Shown here piece after piece: positions 41,701 through 49,387 of a stretch of DNA of 64,000 nt (positions are counted from its first letter, which is position 1; each line of letters starts with the position of its first letter). The stretch covers positions 62,001 through 126,000 of the forward strand of contig NZ_WMEA01000008.1 of assembly GCF_021735925.1 (NCBI RefSeq), given 5' to 3'. The DNA comes from Loktanella sp. M215. GTDB taxonomy: Bacteria; Pseudomonadota; Alphaproteobacteria; Rhodobacterales; Rhodobacteraceae. Both the position numbers and the translations under genes were made by a program. The notes under the pieces were generated by a model that saw only the letters and a list, made by a program, of their open reading frames with translations, ran no database searches and was not told the origin of the DNA.

Positions 41701-42798
41701 TTATTCGACGCCCATGTCCTTGGCCCAGTTGTCGGCCACGGCGGTCTTGGCGGCGGCCTGTTCGTCCAGCGTCGGGAATACGGCCTTGGCGTAGTTATCC
41801 GCCGGCGGCAGCTTGTCCATCAGGTCCTGCGGGATCACGCCACGGTCGGCCATGTCGTTGAAACGGATCGGGTGGCAATAGCCCTTCAGCCACAGCGTCT
41901 GGCCTTCGTCGGAATAGATGTATTCCATCCAGAGCTTTGCCGCGTTCGGGTGCGGTGCGTAGGCGGAAATCGCCTGCACATAGACGCCCGCGACAACGGC
42001 GTCGGACGGCACTACGACCTCTATCGGCGGATTGCCGGCCAGCGTGTCGCGCATCGCCAACAGGTTGTAATCCCAGTCGAAGTAGAGCGGCGTGGTGCCC
42101 TGTGTCAGGTTCTGGGAATTGCCGTTGACGGGCACAAGGTTGCCGCTGTCCTTCAGGCCCTTGAAATAGCCGATGCCGGCGTTCAACGCGTCGCCGCCTG
42201 CTGCGGTACCTTGTGCGATACCTGCGGCATAAACCGTCATCATGGTGCTGTTGCCGGTGCGCGGATCGCCAGGAATGGCGACGGCGTTGGCATAGGCGGC
42301 ATCGGCCAGATCGGCAAAGCTGGTGGGGGCATCCGGGATGATGTCGCTGTTCACACCAAACGCCAGCACACCGTAATAGTCGCCATACCAGTATCCGTCA
42401 GCATCCTTGGCATCGTCGGGAATGCTGTCCCAGACCGAGACCTTGTAGGGCTGGATCAGGCCTTCGTCCTTGGCCGCGGGGCCGAAGGACAGGCCCACGT
42501 CGATCACGTCGGGCGCCTGCGGACCGGCGTTATCCTTGTTGGCCTTGATCGCTTCCAGCTCATCGCCGGAGCCTGCGTTCGGGTTCAGCTCGTTGACCTC
42601 GAGGCCATACTTGGCCTTGAAGCCGTCGATGACCTCGCCATAGCCGCACCAGTTGTGGGGCAGGGCGATGGTGGTCAGGGTGCCTTCGGCCTTGGCGGCG
42701 TCGATCAGCTCTTTCGTCGGTTCGGCGAACGCGGCCGTCATCGACAGGGCAGAGACGCTGGCGAGCAGCGGCAGGGCAAAGCGGGTGAGGGATGTCAT
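41701..42798 (-). CDS. extracellular solute-binding protein (PotD-like)
   Basis: A 365-residue periplasmic protein with a signal peptide (LTRFALPLLASVSALSMTAA FAE, cut near residue 25). Mature features are IALPHNWCGYGEVIDGFKAK, DVIDVGLSFGPAAKDEGLIQ, WYGDYYGVLAFGVNSDIIPD and LWMEYIYSDEGQTLWLKGYC, which match the polyamine/phosphonate/iron (family 1, PotD-like) binding proteins. The start 42798 is preceded by CGGAGATCG. It is first in the importer operon. A Pho-type half-repeat lies about 100 bases upstream, suggesting a phosphorus-containing ligand, which is inferred. Confidence 0.83.
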   Translation of the reverse strand: MTSLTRFALPLLASVSALSMTAAFAEPTKELIDAAKAEGTLTTIALPHNWCGYGEVIDGFKAKYGLEVNELNPNAGSGDELEAIKANKDNAGPQAPDVIDVGLSFGPAAKDEGLIQPYKVSVWDSIPDDAKDADGYWYGDYYGVLAFGVNSDIIPDAPTSFADLADAAYANAVAIPGDPRTGNSTMMTVYAAGIAQGTAAGGDALNAGIGYFKGLKDSGNLVPVNGNSQNLTQGTTPLYFDWDYNLLAMRDTLAGNPPIEVVVPSDAVVAGVYVQAISAYAPHPNAAKLWMEYIYSDEGQTLWLKGYCHPIRFNDMADRGVIPQDLMDKLPPADNYAKAVFPTLDEQAAAKTAVADNWAKDMGVE

Positions 42799-42948
42799 CT
42801 TCGATCTCCGGATGGTGGGCACGGACGCCCCGGCAGGCGACAGGCCTGCGACGCGCAAGCTCTGCGCCCTGCGGGTAACGGGAAATTAACGTTTGCAAGA
42901 CGAATTCGTGACAGGCGGGGCAGCCGCTTCACAGGGCACCAAATTTCA

Positions 42949-42966
42949 CTGTCACGAGAGGTTCAC
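42949..42966 (+). promoter_or_regulatory. Pho-box-like repeat upstream of the metallophosphoesterase
   Basis: CTGTCAC, spacer GAGA, GGTTCAC: a 7-4-7 direct repeat with 11-bp periodicity, as expected for PhoB binding. It is 59 bases before the start at 43025. On the opposite strand CTGTCAC (42914-42908) with a degenerate second half could serve the leftward importer operon. Confidence 0.6.
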
Positions 42967-43024
42967 AGGACGGGCCTAAGCGGCGGCAGCGGCCTTTGTG
43001 CCGCGCGGATAGGAGAATCTCGAT

Positions 43025-44052
43025 ATGAATACTGTTTCACGCCTTGCCGTCATACTTGCGGCCTGTGGCATCATGCAGGCGACCGTCGCCAGCGCAGAGC
43101 CGTTTTCCATGGGTCTGTGGGGCGACATGCCCTATGCCAAAGCAAATGACGCGCCCGCCATTCCTGCGCTGATCGCGGACATCAACGCCTCCGATATCGC
43201 GTTTTCAATGTATGACGGCGACATTAAGGACGGTTCGTCCGAATGCACCGACGCGATCTATACCGATGCCATCGCAATGTTCGACAGCCTGACCGCCCCG
43301 GTCATCTATGTCCCCGGCGACAACGAATGGACCGACTGCCACCGCACGAACAACGGCGGCTGGGACAACATCGAGCGTCTGACGCATATTCGTCAGACCA
43401 TGTTCGACACTGCAGATACCTTCGGTCAGACGAAGATGCCGGTCGATCATCAGGGGGCACCGGGCGAGAAATTCGCCGAGAACACCCGCTACAGCCGCGA
43501 TGGTGCGATGTTCGTGGGCCTGAACGTACCGGGATCGAACAACAACATGGTCGCCGACGACGACGCCTGCACAAAGAAAAGCGCCCGCACGCCTGAACAA
43601 TGCGCCGCTGACAATGCGGAGTATCAGGAGCGTGACGCGGCCAACATCGCCTGGCTGACTGATTCCTTCGCCAAGGCCAAGGAAGCCGGCGACAAGGGCA
43701 TCATGATCGTCATTCAGGCCGACATGGGCTTTGACGTGCCAGAGACCGAGGATGACGACGAAAGCCGCATGCCGGGTAAGGAAGGCTATGCCGCCTTCCT
43801 CGATGCGTTAATGGCGCAGACCGAAGGCTATGACGGTCAGGTCGTTCTGGTGCACGGCGACACCCACTACTTCAAGATCGACAAGCCGCTGCCCGACGCC
43901 TTCCACACGCTGGCGAACCTCACGCGGGTGCAGACCTTCGGGTCGCCCAACGTCCACTGGATCCGGTCGACGTGGACGCCACGACGCGCGACGTCTTTAC
44001 GTTCCGGCCGATGATTGTCGCCGCGAATGCGACGAAGTCGCTGTCGAACTGA
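43025..44052 (+). pseudogene. secreted metallophosphoesterase with C-terminal frameshift
   Basis: The protein has a signal peptide (LAVILAACGIMQATVASAEP) and calcineurin-like metal motifs: MGLWGDMPYAK, FSMYDGDIKDGSSECTDAIY, YVPGDNEWTDCHRTNNGGWD and VVLVHGDTHYFKIDKPLPDA. After NVHWIR at about 43965 the open frame runs on to 44014 with an unrelated Arg-rich tail. Adding one base there restores VDVDATTRDVFTFRPMIVAA ending at TGA 44050-44052. Most of the enzyme is intact, so it may still function; the frameshift could also be a sequence error. It has a Pho-type promoter. Confidence 0.7.
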
Positions 44053-44219
44053 CGCCTGCCGGGTGTTGCGGCACCCGGCGTTTTCAAATGATGCGATGCG
44101 CCGGGCTTTGTCCCGGCGTATTGCGTTCAAACGGGCGCCAAACTGCCATTTGCAAAGAATGTATATACAAACGATATATATTGTCGTAACAAATGACGTG
44201 CCCATCGACAGGATGTGAT

Positions 44220-44414
44220 GTGACCGACAAGAAGAAGACGAAGAAGAAGGACCTGAAGGACAGTCAGTTGATCGTCAGGATCACGGCATCTGACAGGGAT
44301 CGCTTCGTGTCATTATGCGATACGCTCGACACGAGTGCGGCGCGTGAAATACGCCGCTTCATTCGCGACTTTCTGCGCGATCACGACAATCAGCCTGACG
44401 GGCACGATACTTGA
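44220..44414 (+). CDS. small ribbon-helix-helix-like protein
   Basis: A 64-residue basic protein: VTDKKKTKKKDLKDSQLIVR (lysine-rich arm), then ITASDRDRFVSLCDTLDTSA and AREIRRFIRDFLRDH. The strand S-Q-L-I-V-R-I followed by two helices fits the RHH fold of CopG/Arc-like DNA-binding proteins. GTG 44220 is preceded by CAGGATGT, whereas the upstream ATG 44193 has no ribosome binding site. It begins a run of three small basic genes. Confidence 0.6.
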   Translation: MTDKKKTKKKDLKDSQLIVRITASDRDRFVSLCDTLDTSAAREIRRFIRDFLRDHDNQPDGHDT

Positions 44415-44432
44415 AATAATCGGAGATCTAAA

Positions 44433-44552
44433 ATGTCCAAGACATCAACCGTAAAATCGTTGGAAAAAGAAGTCAAAGCCCGGAAGGCCAAAGTGGCGCG
44501 TCAGGAAAAGAAACTGAAGGCCGCAAAGAAGGCGCTGAAGAAAGCCGCCTGA
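44433..44552 (+). CDS. 39-residue lysine-rich coiled-coil peptide
   Basis: ATG 44433 follows CGGAGATCTAA, a good ribosome binding site. The product, MSKTSTVKSLEKEVKARKAK then VARQEKKLKAAKKALKKAA, is over one third lysine with alternating glutamates, a single amphipathic helix. It lies 18 bases after the RHH-like gene and 84 bases before the HhH/lysine-rich gene, in the same direction. It is too short for default gene callers. A nucleoid or RNA-binding role is inferred only from composition and neighbours. Confidence 0.55.
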   Translation: MSKTSTVKSLEKEVKARKAKVARQEKKLKAAKKALKKAA

Positions 44553-44636
44553 ACTGGATGGTTGACGGCTGGGGGGCTGGCCTTCGGGGCCGGTCCCTCG
44601 TCGGATTTGACGCGTGACGCTCAAGGGATATTCAAG

Positions 44637-45173
44637 ATGACACCTCTCCAAAAGGTTGCCGGGATCGGTCGGACACTGGCCACGGCACTCGCCAATCGCG
44701 GGATTGCCACCGCAGAACAGCTGGCGGCGGCATCGCCCGACATCTTGCTGGATATCCCGCGCCTTGGCGCACTGCGGGCAGAGAAGCTTTTGACTGCGGC
44801 CCGGTCTGCTGTCAGCGGCGATACGGAACAGGGTCTGGCATCGCAAGACCCGGCCGAAGTTGAAGCCAGCGATCCACCCGTGATGAAAGATGTGGGCAAA
44901 TACAAGAAGACCCCACAGAAGGAATCTGGCAAGCCAGACAAGAAGGCGTCTGACAAAAAGTCGAAGGCCAAAGAGTCCAAGGCCACAAAGTCTGATGCCA
45001 AAAAGGCCGAGATAAAAAAGCCTAAGAAAAAGAAGTCCGAGGGCGATAAGTCGAAGAATAAGGTTGAGGCCAAGGCGACGAAGGCCCCATCGTCTAAAAA
45101 GGCGAAATCCACGGGGACGAAAAAAGAAGCCAAACTTTCAAAGGTCAAGACTTCTAAAGCGACGAAGAAGTGA
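44637..45173 (+). CDS. helix-hairpin-helix protein with long lysine-rich (histone H1-like) tail
   Basis: Residues 1-60 (LQKVAGIGRTLATALANRGI, ATAEQLAAASPDILLDIPRL, GALRAEKLLTAAR) form paired helix-hairpin-helix motifs like those of DNA-repair and DUF4332 proteins. Residues 85-178 are almost only Lys, Ala, Ser, Glu and Thr (KKTPQKESGKPDKKASDKK and similar), resembling the AlgP/histone H1-like tails of bacterial nucleoid proteins. The start 44637 is preceded by AAGGGATATT. It probably binds DNA through both parts. A phosphatase gene with its own promoter follows. Confidence 0.65.
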   Translation: MTPLQKVAGIGRTLATALANRGIATAEQLAAASPDILLDIPRLGALRAEKLLTAARSAVSGDTEQGLASQDPAEVEASDPPVMKDVGKYKKTPQKESGKPDKKASDKKSKAKESKATKSDAKKAEIKKPKKKKSEGDKSKNKVEAKATKAPSSKKAKSTGTKKEAKLSKVKTSKATKK

Positions 45174-45220
45174 CGCCTATGCGGCGGTGATCTAACTTGT
45201 GCGATTTGTCTTGCCGACAG

Positions 45221-45238
45221 CTGTCACGCAAGGTTCAT
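45221..45238 (+). promoter_or_regulatory. Pho-box-like repeat upstream of phoD
   Basis: CTGTCAC, spacer GCAA, GGTTCAT, and after GAAA a weaker third repeat CCGTCGT (45243-45249). The 7-4-7 layout and sequence are the same as at 42949-42966. It is 84 bases before the phoD start. Confidence 0.65.
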
Positions 45239-45321
45239 GAAACCGTCGTGCCGCTAACAATCAACTGTTACCTGACGGTCCGACGATCCGTGATGAGCAA
45301 TTCATCAACGGAGATTCCTGG

Positions 45322-46857
45322 ATGCCGCGCATTTCCTTTACCCGCCGACAGACCCTGATGGGCGGTGCCGCCCTTGGCGCATCACTTGCCATGCCGTCGC
45401 TGTCGCGCGCGCAGTCGCGCCCGCTGATCACCCATGGTGTCATGTCGGGCGACGTTGCCCACGACGGTGCCGTCATCTGGGGCCGCGCTGACCGCGAGGC
45501 CAAGATGCTGGTCGAATGGGCCACGACCGAAAGCATGACCGATGCGCGCGCCGTGCCCGGCTTGGCCGTCGGCACGCCCAGCGACTTTACCGGCAAGCTG
45601 GCACTGACCGGTTTGCCCAGCGATCAGGATATCTTTTACCGCGTAACGATGGCCGATCTGGCCGACGGCACGCTGTCCGACCCCGTCACCGGCACGTTCC
45701 GCACCGCACCTATGGGCAGCCGCGACGTCAGCTTTGTCTGGTCCGGCGACACGGCCGGGCAGGGCTGGGGCATCGACGAGGATCGCGGCGGCATGACGAC
45801 CTATGCCACCATGCTGGGTCATGCCCCCGACTTCTTTCTGCATTCCGGCGACACAGTTTATGCGGACGGCGTGGTTGAGGCAGAGGTGGCGCTTGCCGAC
45901 GGGACGATGTGGAAGAACATCGTCACCCCGGCCAAGTCTAAGGTCGCCGAGACGCTAGACGAATTCCGCGGTCAGCACCTCTATAACTATATGGATAGCA
46001 ACGTGCGGGTGTTTAACGCCGCCGTGCCGATGATCGCCCAGTGGGATGACCACGAGGTCACGAACAACTGGTATCCCGACGAGGTACTGGCCAGCGACGA
46101 CCGATACACCGTCAAATCCATGCAGCTTCTGTCATCCCGCGCCGCCCATGCGTTCCACGAGATGATGCCGACGCGGCAAAACCTTGCCGAGCCCAACCGT
46201 GTCTATCGCCGCGTGTCCTACGGTCCGCTGCTGGATATCTTCCTGATCGACATGCGCACCTATCGTGGCGACAACACCGCCAATACCGAGGCTGAGGGTG
46301 CTCCGTTTCTGGGTGCCGACCAGTTGGCGTGGCTCAAGCGCGAGATGGTGAATTCCACCGCGACATGGAAGGTCATCGCCGCGGACATGCCCATCGGGAT
46401 GATGGTGCGCGATGGCGAAACCGCGATGGAGAACGGTGCCAACGGCGACGGCCCCGTGCTGGGCCGCGAAAAGGACATCGCCGCCGTGTTGTCGTTCATC
46501 AAGGCGGCACAGATCGCGAACACGGTCTGGCTTACGGCAGATGTTCACTACACCGCAGCGCATCACTATTCCCCCGACCGCGCCGTGTTTCAGGATTTTG
46601 AACCGTTCTGGGAATTCGTGTCCGGTCCGCTACACGCCGGCACCTTCGGCCCGAGCGAGTATGACAATACCTTTGGTCCCGAAGTCCGGTTCGCCAAACA
46701 TCCTGACGCCGGTCAAGCAAACTTGCCGCCCAGCGACGGGATGCAGTTCTTTGGCAAAGTCGATATCGCGGCGGATACGGGCGTCATGACAGTGCGTCTG
46801 ATGGACAGTGCCGATGTTGAACTGTGGTCCGTCGATCTGGAGCCGCAAACCGTCTGA
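45322..46857 (+). CDS. phoD: alkaline phosphatase D, Tat-exported
   Basis: The 511-residue PhoD-family phosphodiesterase/phosphatase begins with a Tat signal (FTRRQTLMGGAALGASLAMP, twin-arginine at residues 8-9). An N-terminal Fn3-like domain follows (GVMSGDVAHDGAVIWGRADR), then the catalytic domain with VSFVWSGDTAGQGWGIDEDR, FFLHSGDTVYADGVVEAEVA, IAQWDDHEVTNNWYPDEV and VWLTADVHYTAAHHYSPDRA. It releases phosphate from extracellular phosphoesters using iron/calcium ions. A 7-4-7 Pho-box-like site lies upstream. Length is normal for the family. Confidence 0.93.
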   Translation: MPRISFTRRQTLMGGAALGASLAMPSLSRAQSRPLITHGVMSGDVAHDGAVIWGRADREAKMLVEWATTESMTDARAVPGLAVGTPSDFTGKLALTGLPSDQDIFYRVTMADLADGTLSDPVTGTFRTAPMGSRDVSFVWSGDTAGQGWGIDEDRGGMTTYATMLGHAPDFFLHSGDTVYADGVVEAEVALADGTMWKNIVTPAKSKVAETLDEFRGQHLYNYMDSNVRVFNAAVPMIAQWDDHEVTNNWYPDEVLASDDRYTVKSMQLLSSRAAHAFHEMMPTRQNLAEPNRVYRRVSYGPLLDIFLIDMRTYRGDNTANTEAEGAPFLGADQLAWLKREMVNSTATWKVIAADMPIGMMVRDGETAMENGANGDGPVLGREKDIAAVLSFIKAAQIANTVWLTADVHYTAAHHYSPDRAVFQDFEPFWEFVSGPLHAGTFGPSEYDNTFGPEVRFAKHPDAGQANLPPSDGMQFFGKVDIAADTGVMTVRLMDSADVELWSVDLEPQTV

Positions 46858-46870
46858 TCAATTACGATGC

Positions 46871-46895
46871 CCGGGCGGCCGTATGGGCCGCCCGG
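46871..46895. terminator. strong hairpin between convergent phoD and the small leftward gene
   Basis: CCGGGCGGCC (46871-46880) and GGCCGCCCGG (46886-46895) form a perfect 10-bp stem with a 5-nt loop, placed between two convergent genes. No T-run follows on either strand, so termination efficiency is uncertain. Confidence 0.5.
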
Positions 46896-46914
46896 TCGCT
46901 TACGACGTGATGTG

Positions 46915-47160
46915 TCAATGCCGGTTCGCGCCGTCGGACAGCTGACGTCCGCCGATAGGTGACCTTTGCTGCTCGCGCGCCAACCAGTCTGTCACGGAAT
47001 TCAGGCTCGCGCCCTCGATCGTCGCATCGCAAAGACGCTGATCAAGCAGCGACAGCTTGCGGACCGGACGGGCCATGCGGTCGCCCGGATGCAGCTCCCA
47101 TAACCAGATCACAGTGCCGCGTTCATCCGTTTCTGCGATGTAGCGCGATCGATTGTTCAT
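46915..47160 (-). CDS. small hypothetical protein
   Basis: An 81-residue frame beginning MNNRSRYIAETDERGTVIWL and containing WELHPGDRMARPVRKLSLLD and ASLNSVTDWLAREQQRSP. Composition and codon use look genuine and the start follows CGGGGGATTCGCC, but no known family was recognised. It is convergent with phoD and divergent from the phnC stub. Confidence 0.5.
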   Translation of the reverse strand: MNNRSRYIAETDERGTVIWLWELHPGDRMARPVRKLSLLDQRLCDATIEGASLNSVTDWLAREQQRSPIGGRQLSDGANRH

Positions 47161-47272
47161 GGCGAATCCCCCGATTTTGTCATCTGGACGTCACGGTAGG
47201 CCGGATTTGTACCGTTCCCAAGGGATTCGTAATTCTCTCGGCGGACGCGACTTGGATCACCAGCCGCCGCAT

Positions 47273-47290
47273 TTGTCACGGTCCCGTCAT
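47273..47290 (+). promoter_or_regulatory. Pho-box-like repeat upstream of the phnC stub
   Basis: TTGTCAC, spacer GGTC, CCGTCAT, a third 7-4-7 repeat of the same design as those at 42949 and 45221. It lies 69 bases before the phnC start, indicating that a PhoB-controlled phosphonate importer operon once began here. Confidence 0.6.
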
Positions 47291-47358
47291 GATCATTAAA
47301 CAAAACTGAATCCTGTAGTCCTTAAGTCTTCCCCCAATCGAAACGTCGGGGGACGTCC

Positions 47359-47469
47359 ATGCTGCAGGTCAAGACACTGACGAAACGCTTCGGCGACCAC
47401 ACTGCGGTGGACTCAATGTCGTTCAACGAGGCGGGCCCCTGCATGACAGGGATCATCGGTGCATCGGGT
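47359..47469 (+). pseudogene. phnC: phosphonate ABC transporter ATPase, N-terminal stub
   Basis: The first 37 codons (MLQVKTLTKRFGDHTAVDSM, SFNEAGPCMTGIIGASG) match the N-terminus of PhnC up to the middle of the Walker A loop (expected G-x-S-G-A-G-K-S-T). There the homology ends and cbtA sequence on the other strand takes over. The rest of the ATPase and the remaining phn genes are gone. Confidence 0.7.
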
Positions 47470-47542
47470 GAACGAAGACAAGGTGAAGAACGCCGGCGGC
47501 CGCGCCAGCCAGCAGCACGGTCGTCAGAATGGGACGCAACAT
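47470..47542 (-). pseudogene. cbtA: cobalt transporter CbtA, N-terminal stub
   Basis: Directly after cbtB (one base between stop and start) an ATG opens MLRPILTTVLLAGAAAGVLH followed by LVFV, the first membrane helix of CbtA. The homology stops at about 47470, at the joint with the phnC stub, and a stop follows shortly. The remaining four or so helices are missing. Confidence 0.6.
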
Positions 47543-47543
47543 G

Positions 47544-47708
47544 TCAGTGGCAGGAAAGGCCGGTCGCTTGGCGCACATCGTGCACCGCGTCGTGAATGGC
47601 ACAGGCCGAGGCAAAGCCAACGGACGCGATCAAAGCTAGGCCGAACGCCAAGGCAATTAAGATTACGCGCGTGCCGCCTGCATCGCGCACCCTCGATTGA
47701 ACAAGCAT
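47544..47708 (-). CDS. cbtB: cobalt transporter subunit CbtB
   Basis: A 54-residue protein with one membrane helix (VILIALAFGLALIASVGFAS) and the family-typical C-terminus AIHDAVHDVRQATGLSCH, whose histidines and cysteine are thought to bind cobalt. AAGGAGG precedes the start. A cobalamin riboswitch lies immediately upstream, as is usual for cbtAB. Because CbtA is destroyed, this small subunit is probably an orphan. Confidence 0.72.
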   Translation of the reverse strand: MLVQSRVRDAGGTRVILIALAFGLALIASVGFASACAIHDAVHDVRQATGLSCH

Positions 47709-47759
47709 CGTCTTAGGTCATCCTCCTTGCCGTCACACCCGACGGTCGGTTTGCATTGT

Positions 47760-47935
47760 GCTTGGCAGGTCTCCTGGCTCGCAGGTCATAACGATCTGCC
47801 GGCCTTCCCCACATCATGGGATGTGAGTGGACAATTCGGCAGTCGCTCAACTCTTACAATTGCGGGGGCGGCTCTGGCATCGGATCTCCATACCGGATCG
47901 ATCCTGACCAGATTCCCTGTTCGGTTCCTACACGT
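47760..47935 (-). promoter_or_regulatory. cobalamin (B12) riboswitch
   Basis: The reverse strand contains the B12 box GAGCCAGGAGACCTGCC (47780-47764). Upstream of it are the conserved GGGAAGGCCGGC, GAGCGACTGCCGAA, GCCAGAGCCGCCCCCGCAAT and 5' AGGGAATCTGGT elements in correct order. It ends about 50 bases before cbtB and should switch off that gene when adenosylcobalamin is bound. Confidence 0.9.
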
Positions 47936-48224
47936 AGTGCGTCTGGAACACCAAGCAGGATCACTAGACCGAGCCGGGCCCAAAAAGGCAATATCCGTTG
48001 CGCGGCACCGCTCCAGTTACAGACCAAGGTAGGGCGCGGGGGTCGCGCTCAACTGGTCACCTTTTCCAGACACTGCAAGATCGGGCTATCGGTCCGATTG
48101 TCGCCTGCGCAGGACGAGACGCGATTGCATCAGCGCAAAACGCCGATGGTACCGTCCTAAGAACGCCCTAGACCAAAAATGCGATGTGCTCTCCGAACAG
48201 CTAAATGACTGGAACAATTATCCG

Positions 48225-48325
48225 TTGTCCATCAGACGTGCGTTTAATGGACAAATGCCAAGTCAGTCCAACAACGCCTCTACAACGGGTAACTGGACAA
48301 CTTGATTTTTGGATGGGATTGCGGA
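48225..48325. promoter_or_regulatory. res-like recombination site upstream of the resolvase
   Basis: TTGTCCAT (48225-48232) and ATGGACAA (48247-48254) form a 30-bp inverted-repeat unit, the size of a resolvase crossover subsite. Further half-sites CAGTCCA (48264-48270), TGGACAA (48294-48300), TTTTTGGAT and GCGGACA follow before the resolvase gene. A res layout of three subsites is plausible. Confidence 0.5.
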
Positions 48326-48378
48326 CAGATGGGTCTGGCGGGGGCGGATCATAGCGCCTTCAAGCCCAAAGGATTGTC

Positions 48379-48939
48379 ATGTCGCTCATTGGATACGCCC
48401 GGGTCTCGACCGCTGAACAAGATCTTGCCCTTCAGCTCGACACTTTGAATGCCGCCGGGGCTTCCCGCATCTTCGAGGACCGCGGTATCTCCGGTGCCAA
48501 GACTGAGCGACCGGGGCTTACCGCCGCACTTTCGTTTCTGCGAGAAGGCGACACAATGGTTGTCTGGAAACTTGATCGTCTGGGTCGGTCGATGACGCAT
48601 CTGCTGCAAACCGTTGCAGAACTTGAAGGTCGCGGTGTTGGCTTCAAGTCGCTAACGGAAAATATTGACACCACCACGCCGACCGGACGTCTCGTTTTTC
48701 ACATCTTCGGGGCGCTTGGCCAGTTTGCGCGCGATCTGATCCGCGAAAGAACGAATGCTGGGCTAGCTGCCGCAGCTGCGAGAGGGCGCAAAGGTGGTAG
48801 GCCTATCGCAGTCACAACCGACAAAATTCTTCGCGCCCGGCAGCTCATGGCGTCAGGTCTAAACGTGCGCGAGGCGGCCGCACGAATTAGGATCAGTAAG
48901 TCCGCCCTTTATGCAGCCTTGAAAAACAGCGCGCCGTAA
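48379..48939 (+). CDS. serine recombinase / resolvase
   Basis: The 186-residue protein belongs to the small resolvase/invertase family. The N-terminal catalytic domain has YARVSTAEQDLALQLDTL with the nucleophilic serine, MVVWKLDRLGRSMTHLLQTV with the active-site arginines, and FHIFGALGQFARDLIRERTN. The C-terminal HTH is RARQLMASGLNVREAAARIR. It recombines inverted-repeat res sites, one of which seems to lie just upstream. No Tn3-type transposase remains nearby, so it may be a plasmid- or transposon-derived leftover. Confidence 0.9.
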   Translation: MSLIGYARVSTAEQDLALQLDTLNAAGASRIFEDRGISGAKTERPGLTAALSFLREGDTMVVWKLDRLGRSMTHLLQTVAELEGRGVGFKSLTENIDTTTPTGRLVFHIFGALGQFARDLIRERTNAGLAAAAARGRKGGRPIAVTTDKILRARQLMASGLNVREAAARIRISKSALYAALKNSAP

Positions 48940-49056
48940 ATTGTCTACGGCCACACAATGGGCGGGGCAGGGGAGGGTCACAACCAACCGCAATGTGTGT
49001 AAGTGCGACGCAGTAGGCATTGACACTTAGTAACACATATGTCACCATAAATTCTT

Positions 49057-49386
49057 ATGATCGAACTCGTTATCTATGTCACCGAAGCGGGTAAGGTCCC
49101 ATTCGCCGATTGGTTCGACCGGCTGGACACTACCGCCGCTCTTAAAGTTCGAACGGCACTGGCACGGATCGAAACTGGAAACCTAGGAGATGTGAAGCCT
49201 GTCGGAGAAGGCGTGTCGGAGCGGCGCATCACCTTTGGTCCAGGGTATCGGGTCTACTTCGGGCAAGACGGCGATAAGCTTGTGATCCTGCTGTGCGGCG
49301 GCACCAAGCGGCGCCAGGCACAAGACATCAAGCACGCGAAGGCCCATTGGGACGACTATAAATCCCGAAAGTCAAAAGGAGACTGA
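49057..49386 (+). CDS. RelE/HigB-type toxin of a toxin-antitoxin pair
   Basis: A 109-residue protein of the phage-derived Gp49/HigB-like addiction-module family: VPFADWFDRLDTTAALKVRT, GEGVSERRITFGPGYRVYFG and KLVILLCGGTKRRQAQDIKH, with the conserved arginine/tyrosine of the ribosome-dependent mRNA interferase fold. It ends one base before the antitoxin start. The toxin-first order is normal for HigBA pairs. Confidence 0.85.
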   Translation: MIELVIYVTEAGKVPFADWFDRLDTTAALKVRTALARIETGNLGDVKPVGEGVSERRITFGPGYRVYFGQDGDKLVILLCGGTKRRQAQDIKHAKAHWDDYKSRKSKGD

Positions 49387-49387
49387 C

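Noticed and set aside
46871..46895. Hairpin as an insertion-element end
   Set aside because: It lies between two convergent intact genes without duplication or transposase remnants, so a termination role is simpler.
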